Positions 55,324 through 64,000 are shown, counted from the stretch's first letter. The stretch: DNA of 64,000 nucleotides from Corynebacterium camporealensis (GCF_000980815.1 NZ_CP011311.1:1098571-1162570); one strand, 5' to 3'. Numbers and translations: made by a program. The notes: generated by a model not told the origin, from the letters alone.

Positions 55324-56781
55324 ATGCCATCTACTAACACCCCTCAGGTTGCGATCAACGATATCGGAACCGCAGAGGACTTCCTCGCAGCAGTTGACGC
55401 CACCATCAAGTACTTCAACGATGGTGACATCGTCGAGGGCACCGTCGTCAAGGTCGATCACGACGAGGTCCTGCTGGACATCGGATACAAGACCGAAGGT
55501 GTAATCCCTTCCCGCGAGCTGTCCATCAAGCACGACGTCAACCCGGACGAGGTTGTTGAGGTCGGCGACGAGATCGACGCCCTGGTTCTCACCAAGGAGG
55601 ACAAGGAAGGCCGCCTCATCCTGTCCAAGAAGCGCGCACAGTACGAGCGTGCTTGGGGCGCCATCGAGGAGCTGCAGGCCAAGGAAGAGCCGGTTACCGG
55701 CACCGTCATCGAGGTCGTCAAGGGCGGCCTGATCCTGGACATCGGCCTGCGCGGCTTCCTGCCGGCTTCCCTGGTCGAGATGCGCCGCGTCCGCGACCTG
55801 GAGCCGTACATCGGCCAGGAGCTCGAGGCCAAGATCATTGAGCTGGACAAGCAGCGCAACAACGTTGTTCTGTCCCGCCGTGCATACCTGGAGCAGACCC
55901 AGTCCGAGGTCCGTTCCGAGTTCCTGCACCAGCTGCAGAAGGGCCAGGTCCGCAAGGGCGTTGTCTCTTCCATCGTCAACTTCGGCGCCTTCGTCGATCT
56001 CGGCGGTGTCGACGGCCTGGTTCACGTTTCCGAGCTGTCCTGGAAGCACATCGACCACCCGTCTGAGGTTGTCACCGTGGGCGATGAGGTCACCGTTGAG
56101 GTTCTCGACGTCGACCTGGACCGCGAGCGCGTGTCCCTGTCCCTGAAGGCAACCCAGGAAGATCCGTGGCGCGTCTTCGCCCGCACCCACGCTGTGGGCC
56201 AGATCGTTCCGGGCAAGGTCACCAAGTTGGTTCCGTTCGGTGCGTTCGTCCGCGTCGAAGAGGGTATCGAGGGCCTGGTTCACATCTCCGAGCTGGCTCA
56301 GCGCCACGTCGAGGTTCCGGACCAGGTTGTTACCGTTGGCCAGGAAGTTATGGTCAAGGTCATCGACATCGATCTCGAGCGTCGTCGTATCTCCCTGTCC
56401 GTTAAGCAGGCAGATGAGGACTACACCGAAGAGTTCGATCCGTCCAAGTACGGCATGGCTGACTCCTACGACGAGCAGGGCAACTACGTGTTCCCGGAGG
56501 GCTTCGACCCGGAGACCAACGAGTGGCTCGAGGGCTACGACGAGCAGCGCCAGGCTTGGGAGGCTCGCTACGCCGAGTCCGAGCGTCGCTTCAACCTGCA
56601 CACCCAGCAGATCGAGCGCAACCGCGCCGCTGCTGCCGAGGCTGCAGAAAATGCACAGGCTTCCAACTACTCTTCCGAGTCCGCAGATGCAGCTCCGGCA
56701 TCTGCACCGGAGAGCACCTCTGGTTCCCTGGCATCCGACGAGCAGCTCGCCGCACTGCGCGACAAGCTCGCTGGTAACTAA
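55324..56781 (+). CDS. rpsA: 30S ribosomal protein S1
   Basis: 485-residue RNA-binding ribosomal protein with four S1 domains: DIVEGTVVKVDHDEVLLDIG, VTGTVIEVVKGGLILDIGLR, RKGVVSSIVNFGAFVDLGGV and VPGKVTKLVPFGAFVRVEEG, then an acidic Ala/Ser-rich C-terminal tail (from about residue 380). Four repeats are typical of actinobacterial S1 (six in E. coli). Start MPSTNTPQVAINDIG at 55324 matches the family; the open frame from 55261 lies in the leader. Codon use is strongly biased to CTG/CTC, as expected for high expression. Confidence 0.97.
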   Translation: MPSTNTPQVAINDIGTAEDFLAAVDATIKYFNDGDIVEGTVVKVDHDEVLLDIGYKTEGVIPSRELSIKHDVNPDEVVEVGDEIDALVLTKEDKEGRLILSKKRAQYERAWGAIEELQAKEEPVTGTVIEVVKGGLILDIGLRGFLPASLVEMRRVRDLEPYIGQELEAKIIELDKQRNNVVLSRRAYLEQTQSEVRSEFLHQLQKGQVRKGVVSSIVNFGAFVDLGGVDGLVHVSELSWKHIDHPSEVVTVGDEVTVEVLDVDLDRERVSLSLKATQEDPWRVFARTHAVGQIVPGKVTKLVPFGAFVRVEEGIEGLVHISELAQRHVEVPDQVVTVGQEVMVKVIDIDLERRRISLSVKQADEDYTEEFDPSKYGMADSYDEQGNYVFPEGFDPETNEWLEGYDEQRQAWEARYAESERRFNLHTQQIERNRAAAAEAAENAQASNYSSESADAAPASAPESTSGSLASDEQLAALRDKLAGN

Positions 56782-56796
56782 TCTTTAGTTACTACT

Positions 56797-56832
56797 AAGG
56801 CCGCGTTCCCTTCATTGGGGCGCGGCCTTTTC
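56797..56832 (+). terminator. Terminator of rpsA
   Basis: 9-bp stem AAGGCCGCG (56797-56805) with CGCGGCCTT (56821-56829) and a 15-nt loop, followed by Ts. Confidence 0.85.
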
Positions 56833-56835
56833 GCG

Positions 56836-56847
56836 TAAGGTGTGGGC
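56836..56847 (+). promoter_or_regulatory. Leaderless promoter of coaE
   Basis: TAAGGT (56836-56841) ends 6 nt before ATG 56848; it follows the rpsA terminator directly. Confidence 0.55.
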
Positions 56848-57441
56848 ATGAAACTCATTGGTCTTACAGGCGGTATCGGTAGCGGTAAATCCACGCTGGC
56901 TAAGCTTTTGGCCGCCCGGGGCTGGGAGCTTGTCGATGCCGACCAGATCGCCCGTGACATCGTCGCCCCCGGGGAACCTGCCTTGGCAGAGCTTTCCGAT
57001 GCCTTTGGCTCCGACATCCTGCAAGCCGATGGCACCTTAAACCGCGGTGAGCTTGCCTCCCGCGCGTTTAGTTCGCCGGAGAAGACCGAGCTGTTGAACT
57101 CGATTACGCATCCGCGGATTAATGAAGAAACGCAGCGGCGCTTCGATGCTGCGCGTGAGGCCGGCGAAGACTTCGTCGTCTATGACATGCCGTTGTTGGT
57201 GGACAAGGGCCTGCACAAGGACATGGACGTCACCATTGTCGTCGACGTTGAGGTGGAAGAACGCGTGCGCCGCCTGGTGGAATACCGGGGTCTGGATGCT
57301 GACGATGCCCGCCGTCGCATCAAGGCCCAAATCTCTGATGACAAGCGCCTGGCTGCTGCCGATTATGTCGTCGACAATAATGGTCCGGAGTCCGAATTGG
57401 AAGGCAAGGTCGCAGAGATCGCCCGCGCGATTGAGGACTAA
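56848..57441 (+). CDS. coaE: Dephospho-CoA kinase
   Basis: Last step of coenzyme A synthesis, phosphorylating the 3'-OH of dephospho-CoA. The 197-residue product has the P-loop IGLTGGIGSGKSTLAKLLAA at the N-terminus, DADQIARDIVAPGEPAL with the substrate-binding aspartates, ITHPRINEETQRRF, and the lid region RLVEYRGLDADDARRRI. ATG 56848 is favoured over the in-frame GTG 56842 by the -10 spacing. It lacks the long C-terminal GrpB-like (DUF) extension found in mycobacterial CoaE. Confidence 0.95.
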   Translation: MKLIGLTGGIGSGKSTLAKLLAARGWELVDADQIARDIVAPGEPALAELSDAFGSDILQADGTLNRGELASRAFSSPEKTELLNSITHPRINEETQRRFDAAREAGEDFVVYDMPLLVDKGLHKDMDVTIVVDVEVEERVRRLVEYRGLDADDARRRIKAQISDDKRLAAADYVVDNNGPESELEGKVAEIARAIED

Positions 57442-57452
57442 ACCTTTGCGGC

Positions 57453-57465
57453 TATGCTGGGTGGC
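57453..57465 (+). promoter_or_regulatory. Leaderless promoter of uvrB
   Basis: TATGCT (57453-57458) ends 7 nt before ATG 57466. It covers the alternative in-frame ATG at 57454. Confidence 0.6.
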
Positions 57466-59553
57466 ATGGCTTTTGCAGCTGAACATCCCTTATTGCCCCA
57501 GTCCGAACACCGCCCAGTAGGCGAGGTGGAGCGTCGCTCGAAAGAATTCGAGGTCGTTTCCGAATACCAACCGGCTGGTGACCAGCCCACCGCGATTGCG
57601 GAGCTGGATGAACGCCTCTCCCGTGGGGAGCGCGATGTCGTGCTCATGGGTGCGACTGGTACGGGTAAGTCGGCGACGGCGGCGTGGCTCATCGAAAAGC
57701 AGCAGCGCCCGACGCTGGTGATGGCGCCGAATAAGACCCTGGCTGCCCAGCTGGCCAACGAGCTGCGCCAGCTGCTGCCGAATAACGCGGTCGAGTACTT
57801 CGTGTCCTACTACGACTACTACCAACCAGAGGCGTATATCGCGCAGACCGATACCTACATTGAGAAGGATTCCTCGATTAACGAGGACGTGGAGCGTCTG
57901 CGCCACTCAGCGACCTCGGCGCTGCTGTCGCGTCGCGATGTCGTCGTGGTGTCTTCCGTATCCTGCATCTACGGCCTGGGTACGCCGCAGTCTTATCTGG
58001 ACCGCTCTGTGGTGCTGGGCGTGGGCGAAGAGATTGACCGTGACCGCTTCCTGCGCCTGCTGGTCGATATCCAGTACGAGCGCAACGACGTCGGCTTTAC
58101 CCGCGGCGCTTTCCGCGTCAAGGGTGACACCGTGGACATCATTCCGGCCTACGAGGAGCGCGCGGTTCGCATCGAGTTCTTCGGCGATGAGGTCGACGAG
58201 CTTTATTACATCCACCCGGTGACCGGCAACGTGTTGGAACAGGTCGACGAGGTCCGTATCTTCCCGGCGACCCACTACGTGGCGGGCCCGGAGCGCATGG
58301 AAAAGGCCGTCGCGGACATCAAGGCGGAGCTCGCCGACCGCCTGGCCGACCTGGAGAACCGCGGCAAGCTGCTTGAGGCACAGCGTCTGCGCATGCGCAC
58401 CGAATACGACCTAGAGATGATCGAGCAGGTTGGATTCTGTTCCGGTATTGAGAACTATTCGCGCCACATCGACGGCCGCCCGGCCGGCAGTGCACCGGCA
58501 ACCCTGCTGGACTATTTCCCGGAAGACTTCCTCACCATTATCGACGAGTCCCACGTGACCGTCCCGCAGATTGGCGGCATGTACGAAGGCGATATGTCGC
58601 GTAAGCGCAACCTCGTCGAATTTGGTTTCCGCCTGCCTTCTGCGGTGGATAACCGCCCGCTGACTTTTGATGAGTTCGAAGAGCGCGTGGGCCAATCCGT
58701 TTATTTGTCGGCAACGCCGGGTGACTACGAGCTGGCCGCCTCCGGAGGCGAGTTTGTTGAGCAGGTCATTCGCCCGACCGGCCTGGTCGACCCGAAGGTC
58801 ACGGTCAGCCCGACCAAGGGTCAGATCGATGACCTTATCGAGCAGGTGCGCAAGCGCGTCGGCAACAAGGAACGAGTCTTGGTCACCACGTTGACCAAGC
58901 GCATGGCCGAGGATTTGACCGACTACTTGCTCGAAAACGGCATTAAGGTCCGCTACTTGCACTCGGACATCGATACGCTGCAGCGCGTGGAGTTGCTGCG
59001 CCAGCTGCGCATGGGCGAGTTCGACGTCCTGGTCGGCATTAACCTCCTGCGCGAAGGCCTCGACCTGCCGGAGGTGTCCCTGGTGGCTATCCTCGATGCG
59101 GACAAGGAAGGCTTCCTGCGTTCGACCACCTCGCTTATCCAGACCATTGGTCGTGCTGCGCGTAATGTTTCTGGCGAGGTCATCATGTACGCCGACAAGA
59201 TCACCGACTCGATGCAGCAAGCCATCGACGAGACCGAGCGCCGCCGCGAAAAGCAGATCGCGTACAACAAAGAACACGGTATCGACCCGCAGCCGCTGCG
59301 CAAGAAGATTGCCGATATCCTCGACCAGGTCTACGAGGGCGAAGACGAGCACGACGCCGACCCAGCCGCCATGGTCGAGCGCCCCGACGTGGCCAACATG
59401 GCTGCCGATGAGGTGCAAAAGCTTATCGATGACCTCACCGCCCAAATGAAAGAAGCCGCCCGCGATCTCAAATTCGAGCTCGCCGGCCGTTTGCGCGATG
59501 AAATCCAGGACCTCAAGAAGGAAGCCCGCGGCCTGAAGGAAGCCGGGATTTAG
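57466..59553 (+). CDS. uvrB: Excinuclease ABC subunit B
   Basis: Damage-verification helicase of nucleotide excision repair, 695 residues. Walker A is [20 protein letters not shown]. The beta-hairpin region has [20 protein letters not shown] with [16 protein letters not shown]. Helicase motif [19 protein letters not shown] and motifs [23 protein letters not shown] and QTIGRAARN follow, and the C-terminal UVR motif ([20 protein letters not shown]) contacts UvrC/UvrA. ATG 57466 ([10 protein letters not shown]) is chosen by the leaderless box. Confidence 0.97.
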   Translation: MAFAAEHPLLPQSEHRPVGEVERRSKEFEVVSEYQPAGDQPTAIAELDERLSRGERDVVLMGATGTGKSATAAWLIEKQQRPTLVMAPNKTLAAQLANELRQLLPNNAVEYFVSYYDYYQPEAYIAQTDTYIEKDSSINEDVERLRHSATSALLSRRDVVVVSSVSCIYGLGTPQSYLDRSVVLGVGEEIDRDRFLRLLVDIQYERNDVGFTRGAFRVKGDTVDIIPAYEERAVRIEFFGDEVDELYYIHPVTGNVLEQVDEVRIFPATHYVAGPERMEKAVADIKAELADRLADLENRGKLLEAQRLRMRTEYDLEMIEQVGFCSGIENYSRHIDGRPAGSAPATLLDYFPEDFLTIIDESHVTVPQIGGMYEGDMSRKRNLVEFGFRLPSAVDNRPLTFDEFEERVGQSVYLSATPGDYELAASGGEFVEQVIRPTGLVDPKVTVSPTKGQIDDLIEQVRKRVGNKERVLVTTLTKRMAEDLTDYLLENGIKVRYLHSDIDTLQRVELLRQLRMGEFDVLVGINLLREGLDLPEVSLVAILDADKEGFLRSTTSLIQTIGRAARNVSGEVIMYADKITDSMQQAIDETERRREKQIAYNKEHGIDPQPLRKKIADILDQVYEGEDEHDADPAAMVERPDVANMAADEVQKLIDDLTAQMKEAARDLKFELAGRLRDEIQDLKKEARGLKEAGI

Positions 59554-59562
59554 GCGCGCGTC

Positions 59563-59614
59563 TATAATGGCAGCGTCGAATTCATCCCTTTTTGTTTTTG
59601 CGTGAAGGAGAGCA
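59563..59614 (+). promoter_or_regulatory. Promoter and ribosome site of the first universal-stress gene
   Basis: Consensus -10 TATAAT (59563-59568), about 45 bp before the ATG at 59615, with the ribosome site AAGGAG close to the start. Confidence 0.6.
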
Positions 59615-60067
59615 ATGCTTACCTATAATGCGATCGCCGTGGGCACCGACGGATCGGAAACGTCCCTGCGTGCGGTACGCACCGCCGCGTCGATGGCACG
59701 GGCATATGATGCCAAGCTGTACATCGTGTCGGCCTTCTACAATCACTCCGCATCGATGTTGGGTGCACCCAGCTCAGAAGATGCACGCTTGCCGGTAGTC
59801 AGCGAGGACATGGCGGAATCCTTCCTCAGTAAGGCAGCGGAGTTATCCCAGGCAGAAGGTGCCAAGCACATCGAGGTCATCGCGAAGTCGGGCGACCCGG
59901 TGAAGGCCCTGCTAGAGGTAGGCTCTGACTATGACGTCGACATTTTCGTTGTGGGCAACAAGGGAATGAACTCCGTGCGCGGTCGCGTATTCGGTTCTGT
60001 TCCGACTGAGTTGACTCGCAAGGCCAAGGTTGATGTTGTGGTAGTCAACACTTCAGAAGAACGATAA
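59615..60067 (+). CDS. Universal stress protein (UspA family) 1
   Basis: 150-residue single-domain Usp. The N-terminal strand and loop are AIAVGTDGSETSLRAVRTAA; the C-terminal ATP-binding motif is VGNKGMNSVRGRVFGSVP (G-2x-G-9x-G-S pattern), so it is of the ATP-binding subclass. It is separated by 49 bp from a second Usp gene in the same direction. Corynebacterial homologues also follow uvrB. It has its own promoter, so stress regulation is plausible. Confidence 0.93.
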   Translation: MLTYNAIAVGTDGSETSLRAVRTAASMARAYDAKLYIVSAFYNHSASMLGAPSSEDARLPVVSEDMAESFLSKAAELSQAEGAKHIEVIAKSGDPVKALLEVGSDYDVDIFVVGNKGMNSVRGRVFGSVPTELTRKAKVDVVVVNTSEER

Positions 60068-60116
60068 GCCAGAACGTTGTTAGACTGGTCGATAACCGTC
60101 CAATAGAAAGGTCACC

Positions 60117-60557
60117 ATGAGCGATTACTCCAAGATTGTCGTCGGCACCGACGGCTCGAAGTCTTCTCTGCTCGCCGTAGAGCGCGCCGCTAAGATTGCT
60201 GCTGCATTCGACGCCACTCTCATTATTGGCTGCGCATACTACGAGAACCAGGAAGAGGCTTCCAAGACCCTGCGTCAGGATTCTGTTACCATTCTGGGCG
60301 ACGAGAAGGCGCAGGCTAACCTGGCTTCGGGCAAGGAGCACGCTGAGAAGTTCGGTGTCTCCAAGGTCGAGACCGCTGTTCGCCCGGGTACCCCGGTGCA
60401 GGCTCTGATGTCCATTGTTAACGACAATCAGGCTGACCTGCTCATCGTTGGTAACCGTGGCATCAACTCGCTGACTGGTCGCCTGCTGGGCTCCGTGCCT
60501 GCCGATGTCGCCCGTCAGTCCGACTGCGACGTCATGATCGTCCACACCGTGAGCTAA
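60117..60557 (+). CDS. Universal stress protein (UspA family) 2
   Basis: 146-residue single-domain Usp with KIVVGTDGSKSSLLAVERAA at the N-terminus and the ATP-binding VGNRGINSLTGRLLGSVP at the C-terminus. It is a paralogue of the preceding protein with the same layout but strong divergence in the middle. A -10-like TAGACT (60080-60085) and ribosome site AGAAAGG precede ATG 60117, so it may be expressed separately from its neighbour. A strong terminator follows. Confidence 0.93.
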   Translation: MSDYSKIVVGTDGSKSSLLAVERAAKIAAAFDATLIIGCAYYENQEEASKTLRQDSVTILGDEKAQANLASGKEHAEKFGVSKVETAVRPGTPVQALMSIVNDNQADLLIVGNRGINSLTGRLLGSVPADVARQSDCDVMIVHTVS

Positions 60558-60570
60558 ACGCTTGACGATG

Positions 60571-60600
60571 AAGGCCGGGTCTTTCGACCCGGCCTTATTT
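60571..60600. terminator. Bidirectional terminator between usp2 and the App1 gene
   Basis: 10-bp stem AAGGCCGGGT (60571-60580) with ACCCGGCCTT (60587-60596), flanked by A- and T-rich sequence on both sides of convergent genes. Confidence 0.9.
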
Positions 60601-61623
60601 TTATGCCCGCACCTTGTGCAGAATCTGGCGGAACTTCTTTGCCAACTGATGTCCCGTGGCGCCCTGAATGAGCGGGACGGTGATTTGGCCTTCCTCGTTG
60701 GCTTCAGCCAGCGGTTTCATACTGCCGTGGGAAAGCAGCTGCTCCTGCGGACTCAAGTTGCGGATGGCAACGGAGTGAATGCGGTTCGGGTGGTCGTTGG
60801 CCGCATTGCCGTAGGTCAATGGGTCGTGCTGACCGTCATCGCCGATGAGAATCCAGTTCATGTCGGGGTAGTTGATAAACAGATTGCGCAGCTGGACTTT
60901 CTTGTGCTCCTGGCCGCTGCGGAACAAACCGGTTGGCGTGGGACCCCAGTCGGTGAGCAGCATCGGTCCACGCGGGTAGCCGTTCTGGGCCATGAAGCTC
61001 TTTAAGGTGGGGTAGGTGTTCCAGGCGCCCGTCGACAGGTAAAACACCGGTGCGTCCGGGTAGTGCTCGTGCAGTTCGTGGAAGAACGCCGTCATACCCT
61101 CGACTGGCTGGCGAGTGTTGGTGCGCTTGACCCAAGAGTTCCACGCCGCAGTCATAACGCGCGGCAGCCAGGTGACCATGATGGTGTCGTCAATATCGCT
61201 GATAATGCCCGTCTTGGTTGCCGGGTCCACGATGAGAACGTCGGTGGTGATGGTCTCCATGCCTTCAGAGGAGATGGTGACTTCCTGCCAACCCGGCTCC
61301 AGGCCGTGGTCGTAGATGAGCAGGTCGAAGTAGCCATTGGCGTTGGTGGTGCCAGAAATGGTCTGCTTGCCAGCCTGCGCGGTGACCGGGTGGCCACCGA
61401 CCTGGATGGTGAAGAATTGCTTGTAGCCGCGTTGTGCCCAGTTATCGGTGTTTTCGCTGTCTGGGTCTTGCATCAACACACGCCCCAGCACGTGGACGTG
61501 CTCGGTGGTGCCGTAGCCGGCGTAGCCGGTGAACTGCGGCTTCCAGCCTTTACTCGTGCTGCGCTTTACACCGACGCGGTTGATGGTTTTTTCTACTTTG
61601 CGGGCAATATCAGAAAGGGCCAT
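60601..61623 (-). CDS. App1 (DUF2183) domain phosphatase
   Basis: 340-residue protein. The N-terminal part is beta-rich (VHVLGRVLMQDPDSENTD, SGTTNANGYFDLLIYDH), probably an Ig-like/transthyretin-like fold. The C-terminal App1 phosphatidate-phosphatase-like HAD domain has the catalytic motif ISDIDDTIMVTW near residue 150, and later GPMLLTDWGPTPTGLF and NWILIGDDGQHDP. The yeast family member is a Mg2+-dependent phosphatidate phosphatase; bacterial roles are unclear. ATG 61623 has a TATCCT -10 box 7 nt upstream. The gene overlaps the 3' end of the HelR-like gene by 14 nt. Confidence 0.87.
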   Translation of the reverse strand: MALSDIARKVEKTINRVGVKRSTSKGWKPQFTGYAGYGTTEHVHVLGRVLMQDPDSENTDNWAQRGYKQFFTIQVGGHPVTAQAGKQTISGTTNANGYFDLLIYDHGLEPGWQEVTISSEGMETITTDVLIVDPATKTGIISDIDDTIMVTWLPRVMTAAWNSWVKRTNTRQPVEGMTAFFHELHEHYPDAPVFYLSTGAWNTYPTLKSFMAQNGYPRGPMLLTDWGPTPTGLFRSGQEHKKVQLRNLFINYPDMNWILIGDDGQHDPLTYGNAANDHPNRIHSVAIRNLSPQEQLLSHGSMKPLAEANEEGQITVPLIQGATGHQLAKKFRQILHKVRA

Positions 61624-63796
61624 AGGGTAGAGGATACCTAGAGACAATGGTGAGCGTTTGGGTCGCGCGGGTAATCGCCACGTAAAGGTTCTGCAGACCC
61701 TGCGGCGAGGCGTCGATAATCTCTTGCGGTTCCACCACCGTGACGTGGTCGTATTCCAAGCCCTTTGCTTCTTCGACGTTCTCGGCAGTAATCACCGCTG
61801 ACAAGCGCCCATCCTCGACCTCCGGGACCTCGTCCAGGTTTTCGACAAAGCGCACTGGCTCGCCTTCGCGAATCGCCGTTGCCGGTTCGGCATCCGGGTT
61901 GATTTCTTCGAGAATCTGATCCGCCACCTCCGCAATCGGCTGTGGCGTGCGGTAGTTGACCGTCAGCGAGTGCTGGCTGAAACGCTTTCCGACGAACTCC
62001 TCCAGCGCATCCGCCCACACATCCACACCATTTGGCGCACTGGTCTGAGCGGGGTCACCGACGATGGTCATCCAGCGCGACGGGCAGCGGCGAAACACCA
62101 TGCGCCACTCCATGGGGCTAAGCTCCTGTGCCTCATCAATGACCACGTGACCATAGGCCCACGTGTGGTCCTGGCGTGCGCGCTCCGCGGTGGTGCGTTG
62201 GTCGCGCACTTCCTGACGACGCGCCAACGTCTCCGCATCAATCACATCGTGTGCGGAAAGAATCTCGGCTTCGAACATGTCGTCATCGTTGTCCGTCGAA
62301 TCTGAGGAAGTCAGAATATCCAGCGCGTCCTCGGCCTCGGCGACCTGTTCGCGCCACGCAGCATCTTCCTTATCGCGCGCTGAGTCGGGATCGGGCATTC
62401 CGATGAGTTGGGCGAGTTCATCGAGAAGCGCTGCATCCGCCGCAGTCCAGGCCGCGCCCTCCTCGCGGTAGAGCGCCTCCTGGGTTTCCTCGTCGTAGGC
62501 GTGCGCGGCAAGAGCGATGAAACCCCGATCACCGAGCAAGTCCGCCAACACCTGCTGCGGGCTAATCTCTGGCCAAAACTCCGCCAACAACCCCGTGACG
62601 GCTGGTTCTTCAGCAAGATCATCGTGGAGCTGGTCCACGTCTGCCTGCGAGAGCAGATTCTCACCACCGAGCGGATCACTGCCGATAAGATGCGCCATCT
62701 GGCGTGCCAATGCATCGATGAGGTGTTCTGCGAACGCACCGCGGGCATCGTTATGCGGCTTGCGCGAACGGCGAGCACGCGTGCGGGCCGCCTTGACCAT
62801 ATCCGCGGTGACCTTCAGCTCCAGCGACTCGATGCGAATCCTGCGGGTTGCCTCCGGTAGCACCTGATACGCCTTGACGGCTTCTTTGAGAATTTCCACC
62901 ATCGCCGCCGATCCCTTGACCTCGCGCGCAGCCAAAGAATCCTGCGCCACGGGTGTCACACCAGGGAAGAGCTCACCGACGGTGGAAAGGACCACGCCGG
63001 TCTCGCCGAGTTCGGGCAGCACACGGGAGATGTAGTCGAGGAAGGAGCTATTCGGACCCACAATCAGCACACCGGTCGACGACAGTCGCTCGCGGTGGTT
63101 GTAGAGCAAATACGCCACGCGGTGTAGCGCGACCGCGGTCTTACCGGTGCCCGGACCGCCCTCGACGACCATCACGCCGCGGTTGTTGTCGCGGATGATC
63201 TCGTCTTGTTCGCGCTGGATGGTCTCCACGATAGAAGCCATGTGCCCGGTGCGGGGCTGCTGCATCGCGTGATGCAGAGCCGACTCGCTGGCCACACCGG
63301 AACGCTCCTGCGTGGTATGGGAACCGGACAAGACCTCATCCTGGACATCTGTCACCGTGCGACCGGAGGTGCGAATGTGGCGGCGGACCTCCACGCCTTC
63401 CGGCTGCGCGGTGGTGGCCAGGTAGAAAGGCCGCGCCATCGGTGCGCGCCAGTCCAGCAGCAGGGTGCGGTAGTCCTCTTCGCGGGCATCGAGTCCCATG
63501 CGGCCGATGTAGCGGCGGTCGAGGCCTTCTTCAGTTGGATTATCGCCGGGGGCATCGACATCAATGCGCCCAAAGACTAGACCCAGCTGGGCGATATTCA
63601 GGCGGTCGAGCTTGCTTTGTAGCCCGTGGTACTCGGTTTCACGGCGCACGAGGGCATCCGGGTCAGGGGTGGCCGGGTCAACGGCAGCTTGAACTTCGTT
63701 GAGGCGTTCGTTTGCCGCGGCAACTTCGGCATCGAGGCGTTCGAAAAGGCCGTCGACGTATTCTTGCTCAGCAGCAATTTGTGGGTCGTGATTCAC
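61610..63796 (-). CDS. helR: HelD/HelR-like RNA polymerase recycling ATPase
   Basis: 728-residue superfamily 1 helicase-like protein. The N-terminal antiparallel coiled coil (AEQEYVDGLFERLDAEVAAA and following) reaches into RNA polymerase in the HelD family. Walker A is VVEGGPGTGKTAVALHRVAY, followed by a long insertion, Walker B HVVIDEAQELSPMEWRM, the GDPAQTSAPNG motif, and the C-terminal AKGLEYDHVTVVEP and NLYVAITRATQTL. HelR proteins displace rifamycins and rescue stalled RNA polymerase in Streptomyces and mycobacteria. GTG 63796 is preceded by AGGAG at 6 nt; the longer frame from TTG 63808 overlaps that site. Confidence 0.9.
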   Translation of the reverse strand: MNHDPQIAAEQEYVDGLFERLDAEVAAANERLNEVQAAVDPATPDPDALVRRETEYHGLQSKLDRLNIAQLGLVFGRIDVDAPGDNPTEEGLDRRYIGRMGLDAREEDYRTLLLDWRAPMARPFYLATTAQPEGVEVRRHIRTSGRTVTDVQDEVLSGSHTTQERSGVASESALHHAMQQPRTGHMASIVETIQREQDEIIRDNNRGVMVVEGGPGTGKTAVALHRVAYLLYNHRERLSSTGVLIVGPNSSFLDYISRVLPELGETGVVLSTVGELFPGVTPVAQDSLAAREVKGSAAMVEILKEAVKAYQVLPEATRRIRIESLELKVTADMVKAARTRARRSRKPHNDARGAFAEHLIDALARQMAHLIGSDPLGGENLLSQADVDQLHDDLAEEPAVTGLLAEFWPEISPQQVLADLLGDRGFIALAAHAYDEETQEALYREEGAAWTAADAALLDELAQLIGMPDPDSARDKEDAAWREQVAEAEDALDILTSSDSTDNDDDMFEAEILSAHDVIDAETLARRQEVRDQRTTAERARQDHTWAYGHVVIDEAQELSPMEWRMVFRRCPSRWMTIVGDPAQTSAPNGVDVWADALEEFVGKRFSQHSLTVNYRTPQPIAEVADQILEEINPDAEPATAIREGEPVRFVENLDEVPEVEDGRLSAVITAENVEEAKGLEYDHVTVVEPQEIIDASPQGLQNLYVAITRATQTLTIVSRYPLPYGPF

Positions 63797-63815
63797 TACA
63801 CTCCTCAAACAAGAA

Positions 63816-63840
63816 ACGGCCCAGCGAAAATGCTGGGCCG
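63816..63840 (-). terminator. Terminator of the partial Lys/Ala-rich gene
   Basis: On the minus strand the stem CGGCCCAGC/GCTGGGCCG (9 bp, loop ATTTTC on that strand) is followed by TTTCTT. Confidence 0.82.
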
Positions 63841-63855
63841 CGGTGCGATTAGTGC

Positions 63856-64000
63856 TTAAGCGAGCTTATCGCCGTACTTCTTGTAGGCGCGATCCAGAGC
63901 CTTGGTGGCATCCTTCTGCAGCTTCTCAGCCTGCTTGTTGGCACGCTTTGCCAGACGCTTGCCGTCGACATCCTGTGCCTTCTTGGCAGCCTTCTCGGCG
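63856..64000 (-). CDS. Lys/Ala-rich protein, C-terminal end only (DUF6474-like)
   Basis: Minus-strand frame open from the window edge to a TAA at 63858-63856. The 48 visible codons encode a highly charged helical tail, AEKAAKKAQDVDGKRLAKRA and onward, ending RAYKKYGDKLA. The composition (Lys, Ala, Asp) and its position upstream of a HelR-like gene recall the small corynebacterial DUF6474 proteins, from memory. The 5' part lies outside the window, so neither length nor domains can be given. Confidence 0.6.
   Translation of the reverse strand, partial: AEKAAKKAQDVDGKRLAKRANKQAEKLQKDATKALDRAYKKYGDKLA

Noticed and set aside
55228..56601. 457-codon minus-strand open frame opposite rpsA
   Set aside because: Leu/Val/Asp-rich reverse image of the S1 repeats; no start signal.

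Overview
The window is a chromosomal segment of a moderately GC-rich actinobacterium, almost certainly a Corynebacterium. The order ilvB-ilvN-ilvC, serA, leuB, gltX, ltbR/leuCD, gpsA, ddlA, thiL, recG, coaD, polA, rpsA, coaE, uvrB is the corynebacterial backbone as I remember it from C. glutamicum. Many genes carry a TAnnnT -10 box that ends 6-8 nt before the start codon, the mark of leaderless actinobacterial transcripts. The species cannot be named from sequence alone. I recognised no insertion sequence, prophage, CRISPR array or plasmid function.

Layout. 1-3153: branched-chain amino-acid operon ilvB (5' end missing), ilvN, ilvC, closed by a strong terminator. 3317-12125: seven genes on the + strand whose reading frames all overlap: three glycosyltransferases, an ABC exporter, two APH-fold kinases and a UDP-glucose/nucleotide-sugar dehydrogenase. 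They look like one pathway for a uronic-acid-containing, possibly phosphorylated, exported glycan or glycolipid, and are the best candidate for an undescribed system here. 12172-13965: a DUF262 (GmrSD/ParB-like) protein with its own leaderless promoter. 13928-19145: serA and leuB flanked by two related secreted lipoproteins. 19157-22515: a cNMP/CBS/nucleotidyltransferase protein paired with a DnaQ-like exonuclease, then an FAH-family enzyme. 22594-26338: isochorismate synthase, a secreted esterase gene broken by one in-frame stop, and gltX.

26566-27393 holds tRNA-Gln(CTG) and two identical tRNA-Glu(CTC) genes 571 bp apart. 27498-33331 (minus): a DUF222/HNH protein and two coupled YhgE/Pip membrane proteins. 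33387-36142: LtbR-type regulator divergent from leuC-leuD, with a putative operator between. 36139-41909: MutT1-like hydrolase, gpsA, ddlA, a duplicated DUF3515 protein, thiL, ung. 41920-47193: DAK2/FakA-like protein, recG, rsmD, coaD, TauE-like permease. 47190-50604 (minus): DUF368 protein followed by a polar amino-acid ABC transporter. 51073-51146 (minus): an unusual short tRNA-Leu(CAA). 51251-60557: polA, RDD protein, methyltransferase, rpsA, coaE, uvrB, two universal stress proteins. 60601-64000 (minus): App1-domain phosphatase, a HelR/HelD-like RNA polymerase recycling ATPase, and the 3' end of a Lys/Ala-rich protein.

The functional themes are amino-acid biosynthesis (Ilv, Leu, Ser), core replication, repair and translation, and two accessory envelope-related blocks (3317-19145 and 27498-33331). 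Start codons were often moved inward from the longest open frame where a Shine-Dalgarno sequence or a leaderless -10 box decides the case; these choices are stated per entry.
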